Shown piece by piece: positions 10,960 through 23,965 of a stretch of DNA of 64,000 bases (its first letter is position 1; each line of letters begins with the position of its first letter). Below the pieces are notes generated by a model. That model was not told where the DNA came from, made no database searches, and saw only the letters and a list, made by a program, of their open reading frames with translations. A program made the position numbers and the translations under genes. The stretch lies in assembly GCF_954871325.1 (NCBI RefSeq), contig NC_088775.1, positions 70,161,561 through 70,225,560 of the forward strand, in the 5' to 3' direction. This stretch comes from Gordionus sp. m RMFG-2023 (taxonomy: Eukaryota; Nematomorpha; Gordioida; Chordodea; Parachordodidae).

Positions 10960-12800
10960 TAAAATGCCTCTAAATTCCGAGTTGAATTTAGATTCTAATG
11001 ATATACTTCAGATAGAATAAATATTAATTAGCCGATTAAAACATGTGAAATTTTAACGCCTGAAAAATTAAATGAACAATGTTCTTGTCCTCGGGGGTTA
11101 AATTGAGGATTCATCATATGTACATTGATATGTTATTAGTTACGGATGCTAGCATCTTTATAATGTCAATTTTAATAAATATTGGCCTAATGGCATTAGT
11201 TAAAAAAAAATGATGTGTGTAAAACAATTTGATGGTTCTGAAATTAAAGTTTTGGGTAAAACTAAATGGGATGCTACACTCAATGTTACTACCATAAGTT
11301 TATATTTATGGCCAATAGAAAAAAATGTAGAAACTATATGGGGTGGGATTGGATTACCAAAATCGGATCTCGTAATAATTATTGGGATTTTTTTTATCAT
11401 TGATAGCGAATTGGCAGCTGATAATGCCGAAAGAAAATAAAATTGCGGTTAGCATCCTAAATAAAATTCGGGAAAGAGAAATGTTTAATTATTGAACGAA
11501 AGTAACAAGTCCTGTCGTCAATAATCATATTCTTGAGTATACTGAAAAATTAATGATAGAGTCGAGTAACTCTATAGTAAATAGTGAAATTGATCAAAAT
11601 AAAATGATAAATTTTGAAAATAAAATTTAATAAATTTAATAATGCTATACCTATTTTAGTTAAAAAATATGGTTTAATTTTTAAAGAAAAGTTAGGAGGT
11701 CTAAATGATTATCAGGTAGATGAAAGAAGGTTTTCACCTATTTTCTTGGCATGTCGAAGAGTTCCTTTTGAATGGAAAAAGGAAATAGAAGACGAATTAG
11801 ATAAATCGGTAAATGATGAAATTATTATATAATGAATGGGCCACACCAATGATTCCAGTGAAAAAATCTAATGGAAAGTTGAGACTGTGTGCTGATTTCC
11901 GAGTTACTTTAAATCCAGGGATTGTAGTAAAATATCCATAACCTAGAATTGAGGAAATCTTGGCCAATTTAAAGGGTACATATTTTTCAAAAGTGGATTT
12001 TTCTTCTGCATTTTACAGTTACCTAAGGAGAAGATTCATAAATTGTTTACGATTAACTACTCCTAAAGGATTATTTGCTTTTGTAGGTTACCCTTTGGAT
12101 TAAGTGTGTAAGCGCCGATTTTTCAGCATACTATGGCATCGGTTTTCTAGGGCTTAGAGGGAGTTTTTTATTTATAATGTGTTAATTACTGGTTTAACAC
12201 CGGAACAATATAATCAACGTTTGGAAGTAGTTTTCAAAAGAAATGATAAAGGTCTCAGGACCAGTAAAGAAAAAAGTGTTCTTGGGGTAAGAGAAGTTAT
12301 CTATTTGGGACATCAAATTAATGGGTTGGAGATGAAACCTCTGGACAAAAATGTAAAAAATATATCGAATATGAAGCCGCCAACAAATAAAGCGGAGATT
12401 AAATGGTTTTTGGGTATGATAAATTATTATCATAGATTTGTGGATGATTTTGCAGGGATTGTACCTTTATATAAATAATTACAGAGAAGAGTTTATTTTG
12501 AATGAGACAATGAATAACAAATAACATTTGAAATGTAAACAGAAAATTGGGGAAGAACCGATTTTGGTGTTTTAATAATGATTTAGAAATAATATTAGTT
12601 GTTGATGGATCTAACAAAGATGTTGGAGGTGCATTATTAAATTTAATTGATGGTTTGGAAAGACCAATTATTTTTTCAAGAGTTTTCCGAGAAGTGGAAA
12701 CGCGATATTCTGTTATTAAACAAACCGTCATTTTTGGTTTAACTAAATATCAATTAATCGTGAAAATTTGTAATTTATACCGATCATAAACTATTAATTC
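10960..12800 (+). pseudogene. Ty3/gypsy pol remains: protease, reverse transcriptase, RNase H
   Basis: Broken plus-strand frames follow the order of a gypsy pol. A protease-like block has a mutated active site (LLVTDASIFIMS, about 11125-11160) followed by KQFDGSEIKVLGKT (11222-11263). The RT N-terminus has RVPFEWKKEIEDELD (11758-11800), then WATPMIPVKKSNGKLR and CADFRVTLNP (about 11840-11920). The RT thumb has LGMINYYHRFVDDF (12412-12453). RNase H has VVDGSNKDVGGALLN (12600-12644). Many stops and frameshifts make it non-functional. The element is interrupted at 12979-13580 and continues at 13600. Confidence 0.85.
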
Positions 12801-12978
12801 ATTTATTCAAAAATGATAATCGAGAATTAATTTTATCTCCAAGATTACAACGTTACGTTGGTTGTTATTAACAGGAAGTTTCAATGTGGAAATTAGATAT
12901 CGTCAAGGCAGAGAAAATTGTTAGCCCGATATTTTATCCAGGTGATCGAGTGAAGAAGATATCGACTTTAATAAAAAT

Positions 12979-13580
12979 CAGAGGGCCCGCCCGGCCCGGT
13001 TTTAAAAATTTTAGGCCCGGCCCGCATATTTAAAAAAAAATTTTTTTAGACTAGGCTCGGGATTTTTTAAAATTATATTCGACCTGGTATATACAAAAAA
13101 TTCACCTATTCGGTATTTTATCATATTTTTCGGCGAGTTTTATATAATAAGCAAGCATTTATTTTTTTTATTCTAAACAAATATTTAGTATATTACAAAT
13201 TGATACTATAAAAAATTTGGTAAATAATATTTTGAGAATATACTATATTAATTGTATTTATAAAAAAAATAAAAGTAATATTTTAATTAATAAAAAATAT
13301 AACATATATTATAAAATAATGTATTTATTATCTATTATCATTTGCGTATTTATTCCATGGCAGGAAAACTAAAATTTTATTATGTAATAGATATTATGAG
13401 TGTTAGCTAGTGTTAACTTTCACCCACATTATATTAATCATAACTATATATAATCATTATAACCATGTCTAATTGACGAATATAATAATTCATGTTGGAT
13501 AAAAAAATTTTACGACCCGGGAATTTAAATCATGCCCGGCCCGGGTATATTTTAAAAATTTAAAATACGGCCCGGCGCTG
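12979..13580. mobile_element. hAT-like MITE with GC-rich ends inserted in gypsy pol
   Basis: The left end CAGAGGGCCCGCCCGGCCCG and the right end read inward CAGCGCCGGGCCGTATTTTA are imperfect terminal repeats of hAT form in otherwise AT-rich DNA. TAAAAAT flanks both sides (ATAAAAAT at 12971-12978, TAAAAATA at 13581-13588), an 8-bp duplication with a one-base slip. The interior has no frame. GC-rich ends resemble the repeats at 42265-42618 and 53300-53613. Confidence 0.72.
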
Positions 13581-13589
13581 TAAAAATAA

Positions 13590-14610
13590 AGTAATGGATA
13601 AAGAGAAAACATCGGTTTATTCTTTTTCACATATGCTAAAAGGTGGTCTTACAAATTGGGAAGATCTTAAATTCAATACTTTAAAAGTTAAAGAATTTAG
13701 TCAGATAAAATTATTCTTAACGAGAAAAAACGTGGAATTGCAAAATTTATAAAAAAAATTGTCCGTGGTGGATGATTTTCTAATGAGGGGAAATAGAGCC
13801 GTAATTCCTTTTAAATTACGTAGTAAAATTGTCGATTTATTAAATGCCGGACATCAGGGTCGGGATAAAATGAATTGGGCTCGTGAATATGTATGGTAAT
13901 GATATTGAAAAAATACAAGTAAATGTGTTCCCCGTAATTCGTGTGCCGCTATGCCCCGTAAAGAGGTGAGCCATATGTGACCCAAATCACCGTGGGAAAG
14001 TATCCACATAGATTTCTTGGATATAGATAAAAAAAATCATACTTCTAAGTGGTTGATTTTTATTCAAAATGGATCGAATATGAACAGGTAAGTGTGGATA
14101 TACCACAAAAATTGTTAAGAAATTACGGGAATTATAAAACAGATTCAATTTATCTGATACAAATGTCTTTGATGGAGGTCCAATAAGTGATGATTTCAGA
14201 CAGTTTTGTGCGGAGTCACAGACCCAACACATTCTTGCACCACCGTATCATACCAGCTCGAATGGACAAGCTGAGAAGATGGTAACAATTGTTAAAAAAG
14301 CTGGAAAACTTAAGGATGAAACTTACATGTCTCAGTTATATTATCTTAATTCTCGCAACAAAGAAGGTGTCACTCCTTCGGAATTGTTTCTTGGTCGAAG
14401 AACAAAAGTTTCGTTAGATTTGTTTAAATTAAAGAAAAAGAGTGATATAATCCTGGTAAACCATCTAGTGTGGGATATATGGGCTCGTTTACAATAATAA
14501 AAATAAAATATGGGAAAAAGGTAATATAATAGAAAATGTGGGTGTGAAATTGAATCACATAGTTCGAGGACGGTACTATGGTTATCCGTCATAATGACCA
14601 CCTCAAATTA
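13590..14610 (+). pseudogene. Ty3/gypsy pol remains: integrase
   Basis: Continuation of the gypsy element after the MITE. The zinc-binding part reads LRSKIVDLLNAGHQGRDK (about 13818-13870), then AREYVW and a damaged C..C. The catalytic core begins SPWESIHIDFLDI (about 13990-14028) and later has FDGGPISDDFRQFC and PYHTSSNGQAEKMV (about 14170-14284), with TPSELFLGRR at about 14370-14400. Several stops and frameshifts. Confidence 0.83.
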
Positions 14611-15055
14611 AGGGAATAAAAAAATTGTATTTTCTCAATGTGATTTTGCCTCAGTGATAGTGATTTTATGGCTATACCATGTACAATTTTGGTTCTATAT
14701 TATAAGAAAATTAAATTAAAAATTTGTTGATTGAAGAAATTCATTTTTTATGGTACCATGTGCAATCGTTAGTGGTAAGCTTAGGGTTAACCACTAACGC
14801 GGTTCGTGAACATAGAATGAGGCTTTGGCATCAACCGCATAGTTCGGTAAAAAGGAAAAGAAATTTATTGGCTACTTCGCGCTGCTCAGCAGCCCTAAGC
14901 ATCTTTTAGATTTTACCGAATGTAGTGGGTTTATTAATTAAACATACTCAATATATTTTGTCACACTACGATTTATTTCTGTCAAATATTGCCCAAAATT
15001 AGTAACTGAAATGGAATAAAGTTTTTGGTCTAATTTATATATAAAAAACAGAATT
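14611..15055. other. Possible 3' end of the gypsy element, otherwise unassigned
   Basis: GC content is higher than average near 14750-14900, including an imperfect hairpin CGTTAGTGGT...ACCACTAACG (about 14769-14800). This could be the 3' untranslated region and LTR of the preceding element, but no 5' LTR was found to confirm it. Confidence 0.3.
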
Positions 15056-15059
15056 CTAT

Positions 15060-15490
15060 TCAGCATCTCAATTAGTGAAGATCGGGAACGGACCGATCTT
15101 TTTTGTGGACCACAGTCCGGCCTTTTATTAGTATGTTTGCTTTATTATTCAATTAATATAATTTTTTTCCTAATCATTTTGTGTATATTATGTTATTTTT
15201 CTAGAGAAATTATTTTAATTTTTGTAAATTTTTAGTTCTTATTTTGTAATATGAAAACCATAAGTTTTTCAACGAAGTTTTAGGTATAGTCCCAATAAAC
15301 AAGAATTAAATTAGGTAAAAATGAAAATATTTTTAAAGAACAGAAAATAAAAATATCTATTATACTTTAATTTATTTTTTTATTATTCTAAAAAAAATTG
15401 TTCAGGGCTGTGAACTCTCCTTCTAAAAAAGGTTCTGGTTCAGTGAAATATCTCTGAACCCTATTCGGGTCAGGGTTTGCAGTCTAGAAA
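15060..15490. mobile_element. AT-rich MITE-like repeat, copy 1
   Basis: A GC-richer head (GATCGGGAACGGACCGATC, a near-palindrome at 15078) precedes CCTTTTATTAGTATGTTTGCTTTATTATT, ~300 bp of AT-rich DNA and a GC-richer tail (15400-15480). The head-to-body junction and body match the repeat at 19856-21310. Target duplications were not resolved. Confidence 0.5.
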
Positions 15491-17323
15491 AATAAAGCCC
15501 TATAAAATTTAGCAATAATGGAAAAATTAATTTTTTTAAAAATTTATTTTATATAAGAATATAAAATATTATTTTATTTGTTTTTTAAAAGATCTTCCAA
15601 AATCTAGATGTTAAAATTTTAAGATCGATTTATTATATGCCTAACTTTGACAGTGCATTGAAACTTTTCATGTACTCGACATAGGTAATAGAATTTAATT
15701 GTTTAAATGAAAACTGGTTTTCCTAAACGATTCCTATATTTGAAATACACTCCTCCATATGATGAAAATACTCTATTGAAGCTGTTGATTGTTTTTCTGT
15801 GAATGAATTTTTATTATTTCATTTGAAAAAATAATATTATTAAACGGGTCAAATGTATCTTGGAATTTTACTGGTTGAAAGCATGATTTTCAGGATGGTT
15901 ATAAAAAAATAGCCGCTATCAGAAGAAGGGAGGAGTTTTAAAAATGTTAATTTTTGGGACTTACTAAACAATTGCCAAAACTAATAATCAAGATTATTTT
16001 AAATTAAGAGTGAATAACGAATATTTTAATTTGGCTATAATGCATCAGGGCCTATTGGGAAATAACAGTAGCTAAAAAAATAATAAAACCATCATTATTT
16101 TATTAGTCAAAAAAATAAAATTTGGTTTAAGTTTTATTTGAGGTTATTCATAATAGATTCGTTTTATATGAATGATTTTCTTTCCGACTCACTGATATCG
16201 TATAAATTTTTAAACAGTTTGGCCATATTATTTAAAATATCAAATAATCTCATGAAATGACTTATTATCATTATATATTTTTTCAATATTTTCCTGACCG
16301 GATCTCCTGAAGCATTATCTTTTTACTTACAAAGAAATATTATACTAAATTTAAAAAAAAATTATGCCAACCCTAAGTTGTTGAGCAAATATATTAATAA
16401 ATAAGGTAGTGAATCGCGGGAATCAATAAATTTTAAACACAAACATATAATTTAAGAGGATTAAAATCTGATAAATTTGGTTATAGATTATTAATATTAC
16501 ATCTTTAGGAAAGAAAAAAATGCTTATCTTTAAAATGAGCTTTAATAGAGAAGAATCTCAGATAAACGTTAAAATTATCAAATTTCAGATGCACAAAGAA
16601 AAAGAGAACTAGTAAAATTCAAATGCTTTAATCACCTGGTTCCATTTTTTAGATACACGACCTTTTTCAAATAAATACGTTCTTAAATGTCTTAATTATA
16701 TTGAAAAGGATATTGTTTTATGTAATAATCTCTCAATCTAAAAAAACACCATTTACTAAGTTGTAAAGTTGGTAATTTGATATTTTTCAAATACTATTTA
16801 AAGTTATCAGATGAAAAATCCTGATATAGATCCATATAACCAAAACCATTATTTTATTGATTATTAATATTAAAAAATAATAATTTCGCTCAAATTTAAA
16901 CATAAAAATGAAATAAAAAACATCAATTACAAATTTATAATTTAATTTTTAAATTATATTTGCTATTATGCAACTGTTCAAGTGTCGATAAAAATAATGA
17001 TGAATGTAAAATTGATCGAGAGGAAATATAAGTTTGGAGCGAAAACCCCAACTAAACCCATTCAATATTGGCATAAAGATTACAAATCATTAAAAATAAT
17101 CATTTGACTTTAAAATTCTAAATTTAAAAAATAAAATAAAAATGTGGATTTTTACTGGGATGGTTGATAGGTAAATTATGGGTGTTAATATATGCTATTT
17201 ATGTTAATTTATTTTAACAAAATTTATTAAACTGCAAAAAAAATCAAGAGATGATGAATAAAATTGGTTCTAAGTCTCACATCAATAAATTTGAGTTAGT
17301 AAAAGTGTGTAAAGAGTAAATTT
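15491..17323. other. AT-rich intergenic sequence
   Basis: No exon, repeat terminus or RNA gene identified. It may contain the polyadenylation region of the minus-strand gene that ends at 17324. Confidence 0.4.
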
Positions 17324-19798
17324 TTATATGGATTCAACCAAATTGACTGGCTTGTAAATAAAATCCATACCCTGCTGTAAATTTTCTGTATTATCCGCCA
17401 TTTCAAACAATCTACTTAAATATATATCTATTTCGATAGTAGAATCATCGTATTGCTCAATTTCTTCATCATATAATGCAAAATGCATTATTTCGTGAGA
17501 ATTATGCTCCTGATCAAAATTTCGTGATTCGTTGCCCTTGTATATCAAAAAGTCGGTAATCATATCCCTTGAGTAATAGAGAATAAATATATTTATTTTT
17601 TTAAAAAATGTTTTTAAAAGTCATATGCGTTATTTTATTGCCAATTTTTTTATATTATTCGATAAAATGCTGTATTTTTAATTACTGTCCTTAAATGAAT
17701 TTGTTACTTTCCAAAAAAAGCTTAAATTACTTCGAAAAAAGCAACGTCGTTCGTTACTTTCATAATAATATAATTACATATATTACGATGTAATTTTTCT
17801 AAATATTATGTTAAAAAAATGATATACAAAAATATTATTGATAGAATGCCTAAAAATTTAAAATTAACTAAATAAAATTAAAGTAAAATACCTAACCATT
17901 TTTTATTTAGTTTTTTCAACTGATTGTTTATCAAAATATTAATATAAGAAAACAGGGATATTAAGCATTTAACATAGTTTCCAATGATGAAAGGGTAATC
18001 TTTATTTAATATATTTTAATGAATTCATTAAAAATATCTATATATAATTAGTTTTGTTCTGAAAACGAGGCTATAATTAATATTTCTCCATATTTTAATA
18101 GAGAAAGGTACTGGTACATATTTTTGTCACTACTAATTAACAAACCGGTTTGGCCAAAAAATTTATTTCATTATTATATGCTGTATTTATTTAAATAAAA
18201 GCTTAGATACAATTCATCAATAATTTAATTTATATTATAATTAGACAGAGTGATTTAATCTTGAAGGATTTTTTACATACGAAAATTATAAAAGATTTTT
18301 TTAAAAAGGTTATAATATTTATAGGTAAAATTTAATCAAAATTCTTTGTTCTTCAAAAAATTCAGATTTTTACTAAAAAATTTTCTTCAAACTGTAATTC
18401 ATGAAATTTATATAAAATTAATTTAATTAAATCCACTTTTTCTTACTTATCGTTTTAGATAGTAAATAATTTATTTTATAAATTCAAAAATTAATAGAGG
18501 TTAAAAAAATCTAATTTATGATTAATTATCATTTTTAAGTTAGTCCACTAATACGGTTAAAATTGAAAGGTTCATCGGCCAATATTGATATTGGTCAATA
18601 CAGTAAATACTGTATCAGTGCATCTCTGTTATAAAATATTTAAAAAAGTAACGAGTAATTTATACAAAAAAAGTAATCTTGTAATTTTATGCGTAACTTT
18701 CCAAAGATAGCATAGTAACGAATGTTATTTTTTCCCCAAAATTCTTTTACGATTTTAGTTTTAGCACTGGAATAATCAATATGAGAGGTTAAATTTTAAA
18801 CGGCAGGAAAAAATCATGTAATTTATAGTACGGCATAACGTTAAGGTAACAAGATTATAGATGCCTTTATATTTATTAATATGCCTGACATAAAATTTTA
18901 CCGATGATCATGTTCAGCAAAATATATCGACTTAACCATAGGTTGGTATTTTAATCTGGTTTGATTTTTCGAGGCATTGTTCTTCCTTTCCTCATAATTG
19001 TCGTAATTAGAAGAGTCAAAGTGAAAATAGAGCCAATCACTATCGTTTAAGTCACAGTGAGATCCAAAATCCGTAACAATTTTATCTTCAGACAAGCCAG
19101 TGTAACCGTATATATCATATAGCTGGTGAGCGTTTCGTTTTGGAAAAAAGCCGTTTAACTTGAAATTTAATGCAAGTCATATTTTGGATATATGAAATTA
19201 TCAATAAAAGAAATTTCTAATATATTTTAATTTAAGTTCGTTTAAAGCAAGGAGTTTCATGTAGAATATAATAAAATCATCAGAGTTTAAACTTTGTTCA
19301 AACGAAACGTTTTATAATGAAGATTTGATCATAAAAGATTTCTTTTCTCAAAAATTGGACCAAAAAATTTCTAAAATAGATTTTAATCTAATCATCTTCA
19401 GAACATACTTAATCCAAATCTTTTTAAACCTCAGAATCTTGTCCGATTTTCAAAGTGGTAACATTGACATAAGCTTTATTGTTATCGCAGTTATTGTTGT
19501 TACATTTGTCCTCTAAACCATCATCAGCCATTGATCGATTATTCGCATATCGATCTTCATTAACAAACAAATGTTCAAAGACATCGTATACACTGTTATT
19601 GATAAAAACACTGGGGTTCGGTGAATTTGACAATGTTTTCGAACTTTTAGAGCGTTCGGTAGGTCTAACAGATATAATGGGAGTGGCAAAAGACCACGCG
19701 GAATGATTTGACAATAAGAAATCGGTAATTTGAGATGAAACCATCAAATTTTGGGGATATGAATACTGGTCAAGCTGATCAACAAATAAAGACGATAT
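17324..19798 (-). CDS. Unknown hydrophilic protein, last three exons (about 289 residues)
   Basis: Three minus-strand frames join in phase: 19798-19430, 19158-18902 and 17567-17324, with introns of 271 and 1334 bp. Acceptors are TTTTTTAG, AATTTCAAG and ATTACTCAAG; donors are GAG|GTTTAA and ATCG|GTAAAA. Phases 0 and 2 match at both junctions and the last exon ends in a stop. Exon 1 has a Ser/Pro/Asn-rich part, ISVRPTERSKSSKT, then an Asn/Asp-rich stretch. Exon 2 has NAHQLYDIYGYTGLSED and an acidic, aromatic part (NDSDWLYFHFDSSNYDN). Exon 3 is acidic (YDEEIEQYDDSTIEID) and ends PVNLVESI. No signal peptide, membrane segment, zinc finger or catalytic motif is visible, and I recognise no family. 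The first coding exon is upstream and not found. In-phase splicing over three exons without stops argues for a real gene. Confidence 0.6.
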
Positions 19799-20354
19799 CT
19801 AAAAAATCAAATTATTATTTAAATAAAAAAATTTGTAAACAACTACTAAAATAAGTGTGAAGGTCAATGGCCCGGTCTTATCAGTCTAAGACCACAATCG
19901 AACTGATTGATGACCCGGTCTTTTTCGATGGCTGCATCCCCGGTCTTTTATTAAAATTAGTTTGCCTTATTATTAGGGCTGTGCCGATATTAAATATCGG
20001 ATAGGGCCGATACCTGTAAAAATCGGATCAGATATTTTTACTTTTCTTTTTTTTGTTATTTTAATGTATATTTATTTTACATTATTATAATATTTTCTAA
20101 GTAATTTTTATTTTAAACAATGCAAATTGCACAACACCCCCTAAATTTTATTTATTTTGTTAAAATAGGTTTTAGTATTTTAAAAGTTTTTTTTATAAAA
20201 TTAGAAAGGAAAACCCAAAGTTTTATTTATTTTAATTTTATTACTTTAATAAATAAAAGAATTTTTTAAAATATGGTATCTGAATTATGAAAATATTTTA
20301 CAAAAGACAAAGATAATTTTGCAAAATGGGTTATCTGCGGAATTCAAATTTCAC

Positions 20355-20370
20355 GGGGGGGGGGGGGGGG
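20355..20370 (+). repeat. Sixteen-base poly-G tract
   Basis: An uninterrupted run of 16 G inside a hAT relic in very AT-rich DNA. Similar G or C runs lie near the ends of several other elements here. Confidence 0.95.
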
Positions 20371-20548
20371 AATAATGAAAAATTCATTTAATAATACCAA
20401 TATCCGTAAATATTTAAAGGATTCCATCAAACAGAATTCAAAGAGCTAATATAAAAAGAACGAGAAATATTAGAAAAAACAAATCAAATTTTTAAAAAGA
20501 GCCCTGAAAGTCTGCCAACAATATGCCATTCTTAATAAAACTAATATT

Positions 20549-20707
20549 TGGAATAATTCTGATCCTAAATCAATAATTATTTCTAAATTTATAGGGGAAA
20601 TGATAGTCTGTGACCACCAGCCGATTTCTATCTTGGAGGATGTCGGATGGCTTTTACATTATTTATGTCCAAATTATAAAATTGAAGCTTATTGCCAGAA
20701 AATCTAG
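20549..20707 (+). pseudogene. hAT transposase fragment
   Basis: In frame, ISKFIGEMIVCDHQPISI continues to LEDVGWLLHYLCPNYKIE and a TAG at 20705-20707. This corresponds to the hAT block usually reading M(I/V)..D.QP(F/L)S.VE..GF..L....P.Y. The rest of the transposase is absent, so the element is non-autonomous. Confidence 0.7.
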
Positions 20708-21346
20708 AGGCACTCTTATTTATTTTAAAAAATTTAATATATTATAATTTATTATATTAAATATTACAATTTTATGATTCATAACAACATAAAATGTATT
20801 ATCTATTATAATATAATTTTTTTAAATTATAGTCTTAATTGTAGAAATAAAAAAAAATAAATTAAATGCATAATTCGATTTTTTGCATAAAAAATATTTA
20901 TTTGTACATTTGGTTCAAAGGGAGGTGGTAAAAAATCAGTATAAATATAAGATCGGCTTTGAACCAATATCGGGAAATATCAGATCGGTGAAAAATATGT
21001 AGATCGGCACAGCCCTACTTATTATTATATACATATATTTTTGTGTATATTTAATTTTACTTTTCTAGGGGAGTTATTCTAGTTTTTATTTTAAATTAAA
21101 TATTTGCATTATTTATTATATTATTCATATTTGATTTGATATTGTTAACATAAAATAATTATTTAATAAAATAATAAAACACGAAATAAATTAGGTAAAA
21201 AACAAAAATAAATTAAAACACCAGTCCTGGGCCTGCCTTTTATTTAAAAACCGTGGATCCATGCCCATTAATCCGAGTCAGACCAAAGACTAGACCAAGA
21301 TCTTAAATAGTGTTTTGGATAAATAGTAGTGAATAATATTATACAT

Positions 21347-23691
21347 GGGTGATTTCACGTCAAATCGACCAAAAAAACGAGATTTTAGTCCAACCATCTC
21401 AAAAATGAATGAAACTTTGCATGTTAGTTATTTATGTTGTAAATGTTAAGAAAATCAAAATTTTAGAGTGCTAGCTCAACCAGATCCAAAGACATACGCC
21501 TTCAAAGTTGAAAATCGCGAAGTGCGTGATTTCTTTAAATCGTGTTTTTTTAAAAAATACTTAAGATAGAGTTACAAATTATATATCATTTTATAGCCCT
21601 TAAAATTTTACGTTGGAAAATATAAAAAAAAATTAAAAAATTTCAAGTGTTTTCTTATTACCTGTAAAAATGAAAAATTAACATTTGGAAGGGATTTTTT
21701 TTGGGTGTTAATATTCACTAAAAATGTTTATTACCTTTATATTATACGATTTAATAAAAAATCTCGATAGCCACTTTTGTTTTTTTTAAATTTTATTTGA
21801 ATTTTTATTATTTTTATAAATAAAAAATGTAATATAGATGGCGTTATATTAAAATATTTTTATAATATATTATTTTTAATAAAAATATGAATAGTGTTGT
21901 GATTAAAATTAAAAAATCAATTGAGTATAACCTAGAATGATGTCCTGGGGCGATATGTAAGCAGGCAGCTCATACAATTATTATTTTATTTGGACGCTAT
22001 ATTGTAAAATTTTAAAAAGAAACAATTTAAAAAAAAATACCTCTTGTTTTAATCTTATCCCATTTTGTTCTTATTAATAGAATTTCTTGAGACGATAATT
22101 TGCTGGTACGTCCTGTCACTGTAATAGGATCTACTACTGTTATTATTTGATTAATGGGTAACTATATCTTTTCCGCAATTGTGGGGTAAAAGAAGGATGG
22201 TGATGGTCCATGGGGATGTAAAAAGGAAATATATATCTCTTCAGTAATTTCTTTCTTTTTTAGTACTTGGCTAACCACCAAAAATCGTCATAAACAATGT
22301 TAAGAATCCTTTAATATCGGCAAAAGACAAATTATCGGCATTTGAGATATTGTTGATTTAAAAGTCCTCTGCTTATGAATATATTTTAGATTTAAGTTTA
22401 CTTAAACTCAAAGGAAATACAGCATGTATTTCCCGAGTTCCTGGAATGGGATAAACTAAATTGAGTCTTTCTTGTAGTTTAATCTCTTGCAAATTGTTGG
22501 TCGTTGGTTATATATGTAAAATTTACTGATGGCATGTTTTGTTTTGCAAATTGATATAAATCAACTGACGTTAAAATGTGTCCAGAATTGATGCAATGTG
22601 TCCAGAATTGATGCGCTGAAGGCTTGAACGTGCTGCTAATCTTTTTAATATTCCGCCAAGGCCGTCACATGGACCTTTATCATGGAATGTAGCTGAAAAA
22701 TGTCATTCAGCTGCTACACCAAAATCTGATTCATGATAACACAGATTTATAAAAAAATTCTGTTTTTATATTGGGCAGCTGATGCAGCAGAGCAGTAATA
22801 TATTTTGTTTGGTTTTTAGCTGAATTGATTAGTCAAAAATTTTTTTGACTGGTATAAATGTACTGCAATAACATTATTGAACAGTGTCGGATTATAAATG
22901 CATAATTTTTAGAGAAATCAAAATCATAAATTCATTTGGTTGTAAAAAATGCTTAAGTTTGGAAATATATGATGATTGATTGGTAGCAATGATAGGAATA
23001 AAAAAATAAAATAAGCTGATAAATTTTCAAATAATAACGATAGTAGATCCACAACAATGAAAGGATATATCTACAAATTATGGCCTTAGGAATTTCTATT
23101 AATAAGCTAGAAATTATAATAGTTTGAATATAAAATTTTAAATTATGTTTATTTTCCAATATAGCGTCAATAAAATAATATCTGTATGGGCTGCCTACTT
23201 ACATATCGTCCCAGGACATCATTCTTGGTTATACTCAATTGATTTTTTAATTTTAGTCACAATAATATTCATATTTTTTTTTAAAATTATATGTGATTAA
23301 AAAAATAAATATAACGCCATCTATATTGCATTTTTTTATTTATAAAAATAATAAAAAATCAAATAAAATTAAAAAAACAAAAATGGCTATCGAGATTTTT
23401 TATTAAATCGTTTAATATAAAGGCAATAAACATTTTTAGTGAATATTAACACCTCAGAAAAATCCCTTCCTAACAAAGTTTATTTTTTATTTTTACCAGA
23501 AATAAAAAAAACACTTTAAATTTTTTAATTTTTTTTAATATTTTCCAACGTAAAATTTTAAGGGCTATAAAATGATATATAATTTGTACTAAAATTTTGA
23601 TTTTCTTAACATTTACAACATAAATTGCAAAGTTTCATTCATTTTTGAGATGGTAGGCCGAATCATTGGTCAATTTGTCATGGAATTACCC
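21347..23691 (-). mobile_element. Long-TIR DNA transposon, copy A
   Basis: Inverted repeats 21347-22004 and 23157-23691 begin GGGTGATTTCACGTCAAATC and GGGTAATTCCATGACAAATT. They share long blocks such as the TTGAGTATAACC...GGCAGC region, with ~120 bp deleted from the right arm. ACAT on both sides (21343-21346, 23692-23695) may be a 4-bp target duplication. The interior holds a minus-strand transposase remnant homologous to that of the element at 25216-28770. Confidence 0.8.
22230..22860 (-). pseudogene. Transposase C-terminal remains of element A
   Basis: Minus-strand frames give AAQYKN (about 22780), then ESDFGVAAE, HFSATFHDKGPCDGLGGI and LKRLAARSSLQRIN (about 22730-22590), with stops and frameshifts. 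The motifs SDG..(A)QYKN and HGKG.CDG.GG..KR are known from a widespread animal repeat-encoded protein family whose superfamily name I cannot assign. The N-terminal two thirds are missing. Confidence 0.72.
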
Positions 23692-23877
23692 ACATATAAG
23701 TACTAAAACAGTTTATTAGAAACCGATAAGATCTGTAATCACCAATATCTTTTTTTCTATGTATGCTTTAACCCTCTAGTTGTAACGGGATAAAATAACG
23801 TGAACTGTTGAGTAATAGTTTCCTATTTTAAAACAGTTGCATCATGCATTGATACAACTATTCTATTGAATTAGTCG

Positions 23878-23965
23878 ATATCAAATACAAAAAGATCAAT
23901 ACTAACAAGATATTGGCCTATATCAAATACAAAAAGATCAATACTAACAAGATATTGGCCTATAT
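23878..23965. repeat. Recent tandem duplication, two copies of about 52 bp
   Basis: The segment TATCAAATACAAAAAGATCA through GATATTGGCC occurs twice in direct succession (about 23878 and 23927) without visible difference. Confidence 0.85.

Larger units (their letters stand above)
19974..21017 (+). mobile_element. hAT transposon relic, 1,044 bp, perfect 15-bp ends and 8-bp duplication
   Basis: The ends TAGGGCTGTGCCGAT and ATCGGCACAGCCCTA are exact reverse complements. CTTATTAT is duplicated at 19966-19973 and 21018-21025. Subterminal GATCGG/CCGATC motifs repeat at both ends. The interior keeps a short transposase remnant and a 16-G run at 20355-20370. Confidence 0.9.
19856..21310. mobile_element. 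AT-rich MITE-like repeat, copy 2, interrupted by a hAT relic
   Basis: The head has repeated GGTCTT/AAGACC motifs (CCCGGTCTT at about 19871 and 19915). The body starts CCTTATTATT and the tail has CAGTCCTGGGCCTGCC and GACCAAAGACTAGACC near 21220-21300. Its body resembles 15130-15400. The hAT insertion at 19974-21017 splits it exactly at a duplicated CTTATTAT. Confidence 0.55.
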
